Of a stretch of 64,000 nucleotides of DNA, positions 47,792 through 59,379 are shown piece after piece (the first letter of the stretch is position 1; every line of letters begins with the position of its first letter). Both the position numbers and the translations under genes were made by a program. Source of the DNA: Siphonodentalium dalli. Lineage: Eukaryota; Mollusca; Scaphopoda; Gadilida; Siphonodentaliidae. The notes beneath the pieces are model-generated. The model was not told the DNA's origin, made no database searches, and saw only the letters and a list, made by a program, of their open reading frames with translations. The DNA is taken from positions 132,497,990 through 132,561,989 of the forward strand of contig CP136067.1 in the NCBI GenBank assembly GCA_032622095.1. The letters are read 5' to 3'.

Positions 47792-47951
47792 AAATTATGT
47801 CGACATTTTTTATTTAATTGAATAACCATCAGCGCATGTTTCGGCGCGCACCGAAAGCGACACAACCAACGAAATTATGTCGACATTTTTTATTTAATTG
47901 AATAACCATCAGCGCATGTTTCGGCGCGCACCGAAAGCGACACAACCAACG
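47792..47951. repeat. Perfect 80-bp tandem duplication
   Basis: AAATTATGTCGACATTTTTT starts at 47792 and again at 47872 with no difference through both units. Each unit contains the GC hairpin TTTCGGCGCGCACCGAAA. Confidence 0.95.
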
Positions 47952-48009
47952 AAATGTGCTACTAATGGCGGATGATTTGGCGCTTGTGTCATAAAAATTG
48001 GGTATCGCC

Positions 48010-49115
48010 AGGAGTTAAGCTTCACTCATATATGATGTACCGGTACTTATTTACTTGAAATTGCCACAAAAACACCTATTTTCATGTCACCAGCATCCAT
48101 ATCCCAGGAATGTGTGTCTCCGTCCAGGATCTCTATAGTATATTTGATAAACGGGACATCTGTACAGATGTATACATATCCACGGTCATAAAAGGGGAAT
48201 TAGGGGTCCCTGGGGGCTTGCTTCCCTCGTATGTTGTACTTATTGACTTCAAACTTGGTAAAAAGACCCACCATATTTACATGTTATCAGCATTCCGGCC
48301 CCACGAATGTGTGACTCAACCCCGGAGTTCTAGTAAATTTTAGTAAAGGGACATCTCCTGCACAGATATATAGCATGTCCATGGTCATAAAAAGGGAATT
48401 ATGAGTTATTGGTGGACTGCTTCCCGCATATGGAGGGCCTATATATAGACTAGAAAATTGAATAAAAAACATATTTCCAAATGCATATCAGCATCCCTGC
48501 AATATGAATGTGTTTCCACCCCGAAGTTCTAGCAAATTTCAGTAATGGTACATTTCCTGCACAGATTTATATATAATTTACATGATCATAGAAAGGGAAT
48601 TAGGGGTCCATGTGGGCTTGCTTCCCTCATAATGTGTACTAATTGATTCAAAATTGGGTAAACCCCCCTATTTTCATATCATCCGCATCCCTGCCCCATA
48701 AATGTGTCTCCACCCTAGAGCTCTACTGTATTTGATTAAATGGGCATCTCCTACACAGAAACATACAATATCCTTGGTCATAAAAAGGGAATTAAGGGTC
48801 CCTGTGGCTTGCTTCCCTCGCATTGTGTACTAATTGACTTAAAATTGGTTTAAAATAAACCCCATATTTTCATATAATCAGCATCCTTGCACCACGAATG
48901 AGTGTCTCCACCCAGGGCTCTAGTATATTTAAATAGAGGGACAACTCCTGCACAAATCTGTACCATAAAATGGTATTTAGGGGTTGATGGGGGCTTGCTT
49001 CCCTCATATGGTTTGCATATATCGCGACTTGAAAATTGAAGAAAACCCCTATATAATATGCGTATTATCAACATCCCGGTCCCAAGAATTGACGTCTCAC
49101 TTGCGGAGCGCTCCT
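48010..49115. repeat. ~195-bp tandem array, about 5.5 units
   Basis: Units carry TCAGCATCCCTGCCCC, ACGAATGTGTGTCTCCACCC, GACATCTCCTGCACAGA, GGTCATAAAAAGGGAATTA and GGGGGCTTGCTTCCCTC. CAGCATCC-type starts near 48,091, 48,288, 48,488, 48,683, 48,878 and 49,071. Confidence 0.85.
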
Positions 49116-49119
49116 ATTT

Positions 49120-50235
49120 TTGTTATTAAAGTAACATAAAGTTCACATACCTGTACCATTTCTAATGTCATAAGAAGGTGTATAAGCATACATAATTAGA
49201 TAAATATTGAAATATGTTAATATTGGACTTATTTGATTCTGAACTAAGCTCTCAGTGGACGTAAACAAGTTATTCCGTTGGGTGGCTCCGTCCAAAATGA
49301 AAGCCCAGTATAATTATGGAAGGCCGTGAGTTGGTTTATTCGTGTTACTTCTCAGTCTGTTTTCTTAAATATAAGCACAATACGTGCTTATTTCATATTT
49401 AAATGTTTGCAAATGGGGCTGTTTTAATAACCACAATTTAGGTCCATATAGAGCGTATTTGAGTTTACAAAAAAATGCAATTGTGAACTGATTTCGCGCA
49501 AATAAAAAATAGCCGAATTGTGGTTATTTTTTTCTCGAGAACAGGCTTGATTTTACAGCCTGTTCTTGTGAAAAGAAGTACATAACGTGATTGCTTTGAA
49601 TGCTGCGTTTTAGGCCCATACAGAGAAAAAGACGCTGCAGCGTTCAATATAAGCACGATTTGGGCTTATTTCAATACGAAATAAGCTCATATTGGCACTA
49701 TTTATTACACTTTTTCATCAATACGACTTACCAGATGCGCGCTAACTCTTTATAATGTTTGTGTTTTAGAGAAATACGTCCAATATGATCCTATGTGAAT
49801 ATATATGTCCAATTTGAACCTATTGGTACGATGATATGTTAGGATTTTTAGATGGACTTGTGGCACAATAAGAATACACAATCATTATGTAGACCCGTGC
49901 CTGTTGTTGTTATATATGACCACAGAGGCGATTTAGCAACACAAAATTACCTATTATTCAGCCATACATGACCTTTGAACATGCAGCTGCATGGGTGTAC
50001 ATGGCATTCTTTGTGATGTTTAGATGGACTATAATTGCAGGCACAATAATAATCGACAGGGATAGCACCGTGGTTGTATTTGGTATGCATACAGAGACGA
50101 TTTAGTAACGAAAACTTTTATTTTTCGCCACGCACGACTTATGCCCAATTTGTGAACAGCTGAAAGGGCATAAATGACCAGTTTAAAGATGGAACAGTGG
50201 CATAACAAGAGTCCACAGGGATAACCCCATATAAA
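49120..50235. other. No recognised gene; loose palindromic AT motifs
   Basis: Some short inverted motifs (ATAAGCACAATACGTGCTTAT near 49,370; AACAGGCTTGATTTTACAGCCTGTT near 49,542). No ORF with a motif. Confidence 0.4.
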
Positions 50236-50239
50236 AATG

Positions 50240-50990
50240 TACCTGGGTAAATCCACCCAGGTTTTTTGGGCCGAAACCCAGGTAAAAATCTATCTACCAA
50301 GATATCCACCAACCATCAAGACCCCCTGAAACCTGGGTTTTACCATGATTTACCCACCTGAACTGGATAAAAAACCCTGGTATGGATAAACCTGGGTGTA
50401 TTTACCCAGGTGACCACACCCAGGTGTACCCTACCTGGGTGTTTCCCACCCAGGTGTTTCCTACCTGGGTGTTTCCCCCACCCAGGTGTACCATGGTGTT
50501 ATTCACCCAGGTGTTTCCCCCACCCAGGTGTACCATGGTGTTATTCACCCAGGTGTACCCTGGTGTTTCCTACCTGGGTGTTTCCCCCACCCAGGTGTAC
50601 CATGGTGTTATTCACCCAGGTGTTTCCCCCACCCAGGTGTACCATGGTGTTATTCACCCAGGTGTACCCTGATGTTTCCTACCTGGGTGTTCCCCACCCA
50701 GGTGTACCTTGATGTTTCCAACCCAGGTGTACCTTGGTGTTTTCTTACGCCGGTGGATTTCCCACTGAGATGCACCTGGGTTAGAAAACACCAAGGTACA
50801 CCCAGGTAAGGAAACACCAAGGTACACCTGGGCAGGAAAACACGAAGGTACACATGGGTAAGAAAACACCAAGGTACACCTGGGTAAGAAAACACCAAGG
50901 TACAACTGGGTGGGAAACATCAAGGTACACATGGGTAGGAAACACCAAGGAACACCTGGGTGAATAACACCAAGGTACACCTGGGTGGGG
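50240..50990. repeat. Minisatellite that inverts at its centre
   Basis: From 50,395 to about 50,745 units read CCCAGGTGTACCATGGTGTT with spacing that is a multiple of about 21 bp (CCATGG at 50491, 50533, 50600, 50642). From about 50,770 to 50,990 the same motif appears in inverse (ACACCAAGGTACACCTGGG). The left part near 50,240-50,390 is more diverged. The whole could fold into a very large imperfect hairpin. Frames of 82-121 codons run through both strands because 42 and 21 are multiples of three; they encode only Pro/Gly/Cys repeats. Confidence 0.9.
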
Positions 50991-50994
50991 ATAC

Positions 50995-52505
50995 CAAAGT
51001 GAAATGATGAGGATGGCAATGAAGTAGATTTGGATGGGATGCAGGGGTATTGTTATCAATGGAGTTGTTTTAGTATAATAGAACATTAAGGAAACTGATT
51101 GTGCAGCAATACAAGTTTATTCAAGGACAACAAACTAACTAAAGATAAAATACATGTATAGAAACACATGTAATACATAAATATATAAACTCATTAAACT
51201 GCATGGGTTAAAACTTACTGACAAGAGTTGGGTTAAAATTTTGATTAAAAAACACTTGCAAATTCCCTCTGCATATATGTATATGGTATGTTAGGCAAGT
51301 TACATGTACATGTAGTTGCAATGTATACCGGTACATGACATACCGGTGGACACAAAAATCATTATTTTAGTCATTTACCAGTATACATGTACATGTTGTA
51401 CCTTGCAACTACATCTACAGTGAGGTAGTTTTGTCTCATTTAAACTTTCTAAATGGGTTTCTCCCTTTGAATGACATAAACTAATGTGAGTATACACATG
51501 AGCTGTGTTGTGAAATACACACCAAATTTTTTTTTCTTAGTCTAAGGACATGTTTCCTGTCATTATCTCACTGCTTACAAATATATATTTGTAATAGTGT
51601 GCTGTAATGCTCCAGAAATAGTCATATTTTGTCCTGGTTCATTAGAACACATTATTTCTTAGTGTTAGAAGGACATGTTGCCTATTATTATTTGACTCAT
51701 AAACCCCCAAATGTACATGTAAGCAGAACATTTGGGAAAGAGACACACCATCTTTATCCTTTTTTTTATATCAGTAGCAATTGATCAGATAGCAAAATAT
51801 GCTATAAAAAATAGATTTCAGATGGTAGAGATTAAACAATCACATTAATTGCACCAACTCGAAACAGTTAACATACCCTGTAGAATACTGACTATGATCA
51901 AGGAGGGTGTCACACACACCCCCATCCCGCTTTGGCATGCGATATTCAGGCCATTTTCAGGTGGTATGCTATATACATACCCAATGTTATCTGGTATCAG
52001 GATTTCACACGGTAATATGACCGGCATTCATGATTCAGCAAAAAGGCTAGTATGCAGATATAATACCGGTAGCAGAAAATTATACAAATTTTGAGTATTT
52101 TCCAGCCTAAACAGACCCAAGTGATATATTTTTATCTTATTCAGTCTAATACCTCTTGATATGTTGATGTTTTGGATACTATTTCAGCAAATGTGAGAAA
52201 ACTGTGAACTGGTATTCAGTATTCATGGGTGGTAGGAGGGGTAACACCCTCATAAAGGCCACTCACAATTGAATACACCAGTATGGAAGGTGTCACCACC
52301 CCCCCCCCACCTCCCTGGCCCCAATACCAGTTAATGTAAAAGGTTGAATCATGCGTACCAGTTACAAGTAAGGAAATATTGAATGAAAACTAATATTACA
52401 CTAATAATATAGTTTTCATATACATGAACTAGTATTTGCTGAAGTTGTATCCATAACTTCTACATACCTATAGATAATAGATTGAATAAAAGGACATCCG
52501 ACCAC
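50995..52505. other. No recognisable gene
   Basis: AT-rich with TACATGTACATG runs (51,300-51,420) and a C tract near 52,300. Frames are short and motif-free. Confidence 0.4.
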
Positions 52506-52506
52506 A

Positions 52507-52960
52507 GTGTCCCCCGAAAAAGTGGCTTCATTGGGGCATCAGCTTGTCTGAAAAAAATATCAAGGCCCCTAAATCCGATACTACATTTCAGAACAATCCA
52601 ACCAGTGTCCCATGAAATGGTGAATAATAAACTATCATACTAAATTTGATTCAGATATGATCACACAAACTAAAATTATGATCCGGAAACCAGAAATTAA
52701 CACGATTCTAAGTCGAAAAAGGACCATAACTCTCGGAAATATGGGCGGAGTAATTCTAAGTAAAAAAAAAGGGCCATAACTCTCGCAAAAAATGGGCAGA
52801 GCAAACCCATATTCGAACTTGATCTTTATTTTGGTCTGATAAACTCACATACCAAATTTGCTTTTGATCTAATAACCGAAACTAAAGTTATCATCTGGAA
52901 ACCATTTCCGGACAGACGGACACCGGCTATTTTAATAGTCCCCCGAAATGTTCGGGGGAC
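52507..52960. mobile_element. Dispersed repeat with GTCCCCCGAA ends
   Basis: GTGTCCCCCGAA at the left and TTCGGGGGAC at the right are inverted; the right end is itself a hairpin (GTCCCCCGAAATGTTCGGGG). Inside are two tandem copies of GACCATAACTCTCGGAAA with ATGGGCRGAG, then CGGACAGACGGACACCGG. From memory, similar sequence is widespread in mollusc genomes; not searched here. Confidence 0.6.
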
Positions 52961-53337
52961 AATTACATCATAAATGTCATTTGGGCTGGAAAATAGTAAA
53001 ACAAAATTAATTTTGTGCTAGAAAAGCTGCGAACAAGCCTTTTTGTTGAATCCTGAATACCGGAATACCGGTTAAACTGCGCAAATGAATACCGACTACC
53101 AAATTAGCAGAGGGGTATGAATCATGCATGCCACCTGAAAATTGTGCATCAATGTTTTCAATTTACTTCATTTACAAGTACATGTACCTGTACAAGTACA
53201 TGTAGCTGATTCACCTAACAATTTTTTTTATTTTCAAATATGTGAGATCCAAGCGGAAATCATGAGTACTGTGCATTAGTCCGAGAGTCTGATAACCTGG
53301 GTGTTTGGTTATTATAGAGTGTACATTGTCTCAAAAT

Positions 53338-54610
53338 TTGTAATCTTCATGCCCAGTTTATAGCGAGACAGTCATGTTAAGTCTAATTATAGCCACCCAT
53401 TTACACACAAAATATCTCCCCCAAAACATCAGTACATGTATGCGTAAACTATAAATTGCATAAGTATTGCATTAATTTGTGTATATTTTCATGGGTAATA
53501 CATGTTATGTATCGGGTAATTTATTTTGTATGAGGGTAATACTATTACCATACATGTATATAACTGACTAAATTAATGTGTTGTAAAACACAATCGATTC
53601 TTTCAAACCTATGTACCATCAATTGAACCTTGGACCATTTGAACCCTCAAACTATTGAACTTCCTGACAATCGAACCCATCGAACTACATGTACTAGTAA
53701 TGAACACTCTGACTAATGCACTGTACATGATTGAGTTAATGGTTATGTGACCTCAGGAATTGGTCCAAGTAATTTTTCTGCTTTACTAGTAAATGTCCTT
53801 TAAATTGTTCCAATTGTATCGACACTGATTTTTTGTTTTCATCCAAATTGCAACGAAGAACTATACACATGTACCGTCCAAGAGGCCCCCATTTGCAATG
53901 AGGCCGCAATAATAAGTCTCCCAAGTTGTAATCTTCATGCCCAGTTTATAGTGACAGTTACATGTACATGTAGGTAACATAGTAGACACCCAATTATAAA
54001 CAAAATATCTTCCCCAAAGCATCTATCAGTACATCTACATACACAGGCCCCTGGGGAAAAAACTGAAATACCAATATAGACTATACGGTGAGTATACTGG
54101 TATAGTCCATATTGGTATTATTGTATTTTTCTCTAGGGGCTTGTGAGTAGATGTATGCATAAAATATCAATTGGATAAAACATTCATTGTGTACATGTAT
54201 ATCGACAATACATGTTATGTCTCAAGTAAATAACTTTGTACTACAGTAATTGATACTCTCAACGCGGTTACCATTGAACCTTTGGACTATTGAACCCTCA
54301 AACTATTGAACTTCTTGACAATCGAACCCATCGGACTACTAGTAATGACCACTCGGTCTAACGCACTGTCATTGAATCATCATAAATATGATTGAGGTAC
54401 ATGTAATAATGTACATAATTGCGGTAATGGTTCTGTGACCCCATGAATTGCTCCAAGCTATATTTCTGCCTTAAATTTCAATCAAATTGTCCCCATTGTA
54501 TGGACTTATCGAGTTTTGGTTTTCATCCAAAAAGCCAAATTGCACTGAGAAACTATACACGTGTAAATGTATTAAGAGACCTCCATTTGCAATGAGTTTA
54601 ATAGGCAGTG
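53338..54610. repeat. Tandem duplication of a ~588-bp unit
   Basis: TAATCTTCATGCCCAGTTTA starts both units (53341, 53929). Shared downstream blocks include AATACATGTTATGT, AACCCTCAAACTATTGAACT and CATTTGCAATGAG. The second unit is longer because it contains a foldback MITE at 54035-54150. Confidence 0.8.
54035..54150. mobile_element. Foldback MITE, copy c, with empty site next door
   Basis: CACAGGCCCCTGGGGAAAA and ATACCAATATAGACTATAC mirror the right side, as in copies a and b. The other tandem unit reads CAGTACATGTATGC without the insert, while here CAGTACAT and ATGTATGC bracket it, implying a 2-bp (AT) duplication and element tips CTAC/GTAG. Confidence 0.8.
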
Positions 54611-54614
54611 ATGC

Positions 54615-55185
54615 AGTGTGCAACTGCACCAATTCTATAAACTAAACCCACAAAGTGACATATCATGGTCTATCCCCAAATAGAACATATGGTACATGTA
54701 CATGGTAAGTACTGTAAAGAATGATCTGGCTGAAAGGCGGTCATGAGAAAAATTAATGCGGTTTACCGTGGTTGAAACACTGCAGTAATTCACTTGGTTA
54801 CAACAAAAATAGTACTGCAGTAAGATTTAATACCAGCAGAAACTGCATTAGTATTGAAATGGCTTGGGTTTTTCATAGTTGACTAATCGACAGTAAAAAA
54901 TCAAGTCGAAGTAGATCTACTAATCTACAACACACATTTCCATGGAAAACTTCCAATTTACTATGTGGTTATTGAGTTAAAATCACTGAGAGATAACTGC
55001 AGTTACCATTTTTTGTGGGACTGTAATGATTCATAGCGAATTCATGCATTGTATTGGGATACGCTATCAATGATACGCATATCATGATATCATGTGTATT
55101 GCGATACAGGAAATCAAATAATTTTTTAAGATGGGAATGTGTAAATTTAGAGCAAAACCTACAATTTTCAAAGTTTAAATGTCTA
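54615..55185. other. No recognisable feature
   Basis: AT-rich unique DNA. Confidence 0.4.
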
Positions 55186-55548
55186 TTAGGCGACACCAAT
55201 TTTTAAGTCTGGTTTACAAACATGTGGGCTGATGTGGGGAGAAAAAAAGTAGATGCAGGAGGAAAAAAAATAAAAATAAAAAAAATTGTCCACCCAATTT
55301 ATATCAAGTAAATCTTGAAATTTTACATAAATTTTAAAAAAATTGGGAATTTTTTTTTTTCAAATGAAATTCGGAACCAAACAAGACATTTCTTGTCATG
55401 AAACTATGGATCTGTAAATGATCATAAGCAGAACCGGATGTGACAGCACATGGAAATCAGTATGCGTGTAAATTCTTTGGGTTCATGAAATGGAAAAAAA
55501 GTTGTAGGAGGTGTTCGTAAACCGGACTTAAAAATTGGTGTCGCCTTA
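55186..55548. mobile_element. PIF/Harbinger-type MITE, copy a
   Basis: TTA on both sides (55186-55188, 55546-55548). Ends are GGCGACACCAATTTTTAAGT and its inverse, with GTCTGGTTTAC extending the TIR to about 30 bp. The TWA 3-bp duplication is the Harbinger signature. The second copy is at 58,983. Confidence 0.85.
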
Positions 55549-55549
55549 T

Positions 55550-56545
55550 GTGTATATAACTCATATAGTTAACTATTAAAGGTGCTCAATCAGATTCGAT
55601 GGTCCCCATATAATCAGTTTCTAACAACATTTTTTTTAGAAATGCTGCTTCAGTTATCAGAATCGATTAATTGCCCAAACATAATGCTAACCACTGTCAA
55701 CTGCATGTATAGTATAAAATTGCCCGATACATTATATTTATCAACATGCTGTTCGATGAAGTTTGGCCTTATTATCAACACAAAGCCTCTTGATTTTAGA
55801 GTTATCCATCTTCATCTGCAATTTGGTCTGAGACCGTCGGCTTGTCAAATTTTTCTGGGCCACTATTAAGTCTCGATGAACTGTATCCAGTATAAACATA
55901 TTAAACCTGATAATAATTAGAGCATGCAGTCCCTATTGACATGCGGTATCCGCTAGTAATCTTACCACAGTAATATGTGTTAACTGTGATAACCAAGTTA
56001 ATTGTTTTACCACAAAAATTCTGAATTCTATCTAGACATTTTGAGACAATAAAAACAATTTCTGGTGTGGTTACAATGTCAACTTAAAAAAAAATTAATT
56101 TAAACATCGCATGCAAAAATACAACCTAACTGCAAATGTGAGGTGGACCACATTCTGTAGCGGTATAACTGACTGCGGTTGATCGCATGAACACGCCTGA
56201 ATACTGCAGTAATACCCGATGGTCAACCTTTATAAGGCGAGTTGATTAATTAAAGCATAGCTGTAATTTTACATGTATGTTCTATGGACTTTGTTGGGAA
56301 AGAGAATAGCTGTGCGAAAATGGATGATATTTCCCCACCTCAGCAGGTGTCGATTACAGAAAAATATACCAAACATACCGGTAGTCTGTTATTCCTGATG
56401 TGCTAAGTTAGAAATTTTTCAATCGAAACCTCATAAAAAAAATATAAATTCAGTTCTCAATTTTCAAACACTTCTAGGAAATTGTTAAAAAATATTGTTA
56501 AAAGATGCCCATTCGATTTGACACTGTAAATATACCCCTGTTCAA
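55550..56545. other. No recognisable gene
   Basis: A diverged relative of the palindrome at 57,141 may be present at 56,205-56,270 (GCAGTAATACCCGATGG ... GAGTTGATTAATTAAAGC). Frames are short. Confidence 0.4.
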
Positions 56546-56549
56546 GTGT

Positions 56550-56651
56550 TCCTGCTATGATATGCGGTTGGGTCCTGCTGAATTGCTATGAATTGCGCTA
56601 CCCGCATCATAGCAATTCAGCAGGACCACCAGCATCATAGCATATTAGCAG
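56550..56651. repeat. Nested palindrome with 21-bp perfect inner arms
   Basis: GGTCCTGCTGAATTGCTATG starts at 56571 and its exact inverse ends at 56627, with a 15-bp loop. A second, weaker inverted pair (CCTGCTATGATATGC and GCATCATAGCATATTAGCAG) encloses it. Confidence 0.8.
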
Positions 56652-56654
56652 GAC

Positions 56655-57138
56655 CACTTGGCCAGTGGTAAAATAGTTTGTTTTCCTTACGGATATGTGT
56701 TTTCAAATAATCATGTAATGATATCTAACATACATGTATATGATCCCATTTATAGGTTTTATTCATCACGGTCAGATAAACTTTGTATACAGACAGTTTT
56801 ACCAAACTTAGAATTTTTATTAGGTGCCCAAACCAAAATATCAAAACATCACACCTAACTCAGTGGTATTATAAAGAAGCTCAAACTGTATGCTTTCATT
56901 GTAGCTGTAATTACTAGTATTAAAAATGTGCTCAATAAAGTTTGTTTTATCATTTATGGTCATTTGGAATTTGGATGCTATTTAATTCTGTTTATCTATA
57001 TAATTGGCTGCACTGCTAAATTTTGACTCATTTCAGTCATTGATGTCAGTACATGTAGTCCATCGAAATGGCGAACACAATCAAAGACAAATTACAAGAG
57101 GAAATACAACAAATCAATTTGATGTGCACTAAAACAGA
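56655..57138. other. No recognisable feature
   Basis: AT-rich unique DNA. Confidence 0.4.
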
Positions 57139-57166
57139 TACAGTAATGTCCTAAGTAATCGACCCC

Positions 57167-57668
57167 TTAAAGGTACGGTTGGCCTTGGCGGTGGGTATCC
57201 TGTGAAAATATTTCCACCCGTAAAAATCCGCCACAAACAGAAAGAACACCAAAATGTAGACAGACTTTGTCCGTATACAAATAAGAAATATCGCATAAAC
57301 AGTATGTTATTGTCATATTTTTTACCATTGTTATGTAAACAAAGGCATAAAAAGTTACTTTTCTGGTGTTTGTTTATATTATGATGGTAAACATAAAGAG
57401 CGTTCTTTGTGGGTGAATTCCTGATATGGAACGAATAAAGAGCGTTTATGCCATTTGTGTGTGATTAGCCAGCAGCATTGTGCTGTCTTCTGTAACACAA
57501 TCAGGCTCTTGCTTGGGTGAAATATAGTAAATCTTTATGATAACATGCTGTTTACGCGATGGTCATGGTATATATGAACGAAACTGTATGCGTTTTAATG
57601 TTTTTCTGTTCACGGTGATTGGAACAAATATGAATATTTTCGACAACTAAGGCCTCACGTGCCTTTAA
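57167..57668. mobile_element. TTAA-flanked MITE, family 1, copy c
   Basis: TTAA at 57167-57170 and 57665-57668; ends AGGTACGGTTGGCC and GGCCTCACGTGCCT. Close to copy b in length and sequence. Confidence 0.9.
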
Positions 57669-57777
57669 CCACAGCAGAATTATGTGTAACTTTTCAGGAT
57701 TTAGTCGGAAATATGGCTATTTGTCATTCATCGGAAAGCTCTCCCTGAGTTTATACCCATAATTCTGCTGTGGTTAA
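57665..57777. mobile_element. TTAA-flanked MITE, family 2, 113 bp
   Basis: TTAACCACAGCAGAATTATG at 57665 is a perfect 20-bp inverse of the right end (57758-57777). It shares its left TTAA with family 1 copy c. Confidence 0.85.
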
Positions 57778-57804
57778 GGAGTCGATTAATTAGAGCATTA
57801 CTGT

Positions 57805-58980
57805 AGTTACAAATGTATGTCTAGCCTCTTGTGAAGTGTTGTGTCACTAATAAGATCTTTAATTCACATACATGTACTATATACCCTTTCAAGCGTTTAC
57901 AAGTGTCAGACATCGAGAAACCGACCAAAAGTTTTGGTAGTATATAGGCTAGCACTGCACCAGTGCTACATGTAAGTGATTATAATGTACTATTTTTTTA
58001 TTCTGCCATGAAAGTTTTGCTGAATGAAATTTAAGTTTACCCCGATATTCTAAGTCTGCTCGACTAAGATGGGGTTTTTCTCGAAAACTGATAGATATCT
58101 GAATATACATGTACGTCTTCCACTGGTTGGTATAACCTCTAAATTGACTAATTTTAATTGATTAGACTAACCCTGGTATGGAAAACTCTAATTTTTTTAG
58201 CCCGATGGCGATGAGCGGTTTACTGATGCCCGCTGGGGTTTATTGCCCACAGTGGTGATGATATGATGACCAGCGTTGTGCATGGCATATGTTTATCCAG
58301 GTACTAGTAAGAATGCTACCATTATACATTCCAAACATTCATTAAATATCTTATTAATAGTACCCCAAACTACACAAGAGACTAGTTTAACATAAATATA
58401 GCTATGTCCTAATTAAATGACCCCACCCCGCAACAAGATTGACCACCGGTATTTGACTGTTCAACCACATTCAATTACAATGCCGCTGACCGCTGCAATG
58501 CCTCATAGTATTTACGGTATTTTGATTAATCGACAACATCGCTGTTGCAAACATTACTATTCAATTATGTGGCATACCAAAACACCACATGATACATACA
58601 TGTACATGTACCTGTACTACATACCATCTATAAAAATTATATGGTTAACCACAGTTGATGTTTTGCTCAGAGTTCCCCCTGCACTATTATTTGGGTCTGT
58701 ACTTTTATTAACTTTCAGTGGAATTCCCCCCCCCCCCCCCTGCACTATTATTTGGGCCTGCACTTTTATTTGGAGCCCGAGAGTAAATTGCATTGACATT
58801 TATTTTCACGAAGGAACATTGCAACTGGTTTGAAGTAACATGACCACGTTGCATGTAACTTGCATCAACACTGGAACTGCATTGATGGTAATTTTCAACA
58901 TGGTCTCATTGAGGTTCTATCAGATATAAATACTAGTATGGTTGAGGGAGACAATTATTTTGAGAATATGTGAACATGAG
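57805..58980. other. No recognised gene; short C-tract duplication
   Basis: TGCACTATTATTTGGGYCTG is duplicated at 58,680 and 58,741 around a long C run (58,726-58,740). The 138-codon plus frame through it is motif-free. Confidence 0.4.
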
Positions 58981-58982
58981 CC

Positions 58983-59378
58983 TAAGGCGACACCAATTTT
59001 TAAGTCTGGTTTACGAACACCTCCTACAACTTTTTGTCCATTTCATGAACAAAAATAAAACTGTTTTCTCCCAAAATATTTTACATGCGTAGTTATTATT
59101 GCGTACTGATTTTCATGTGTTGTCGCATCCGGTTCTGCTTATGATCATTTACATATCCATATTTTTATGTATTTCATGACAAGATATGTCTTGTTTTGTT
59201 CAGAATTTTATTCAAAAACATTTTTTGTAAAATTTATGTGAAATTCCACGATTTACTTGATATAAATTGGGAGGACAATCTTTTTTATTTTTATTTTTTT
59301 CCCGCCTGCACTGTCCTGCATCTACTTTTTCTCTCCCCACATTATCGTAAACCAGACTTAAAAATTGGTGTCGCCTAA
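58983..59378. mobile_element. PIF/Harbinger-type MITE, copy b
   Basis: TAA on both sides (58983-58985, 59376-59378). Ends GGCGACACCAATTTTTAAGT and inverse. The interior matches copy a in inverse (ATCCGGTTCTGCTTATGATC here). Confidence 0.85.
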
Positions 59379-59379
59379 A

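Larger units (their letters stand above)
57141..57803. mobile_element. Palindromic MITE split at its central TTAA
   Basis: The left half CAGTAATGTCCTAAGTAATC... (57141-57170) and the right half (57774-57803) are 30-bp inverses matching at 26 positions, each ending inward in TTAA. Together they make a 60-bp palindrome whose centre received two TTAA-flanked MITEs. Confidence 0.7.

Noticed and set aside
47449-47817. 122-codon plus frame
   Set aside because: Contains a short GACCCGTGCCT repeat and runs into the 80-bp duplication; no family resemblance.
48010-49115. CRISPR-like regular spacing
   Set aside because: Units of about 195 bp are similar along their whole length, with no constant short repeat separated by unique spacers; the context is eukaryotic.
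50382-51086. Overlapping frames of 82-121 codons on both strands, rich in Pro/Gly/Cys
   Set aside because: Trivial translation of the minisatellite, whose unit length is a multiple of three.
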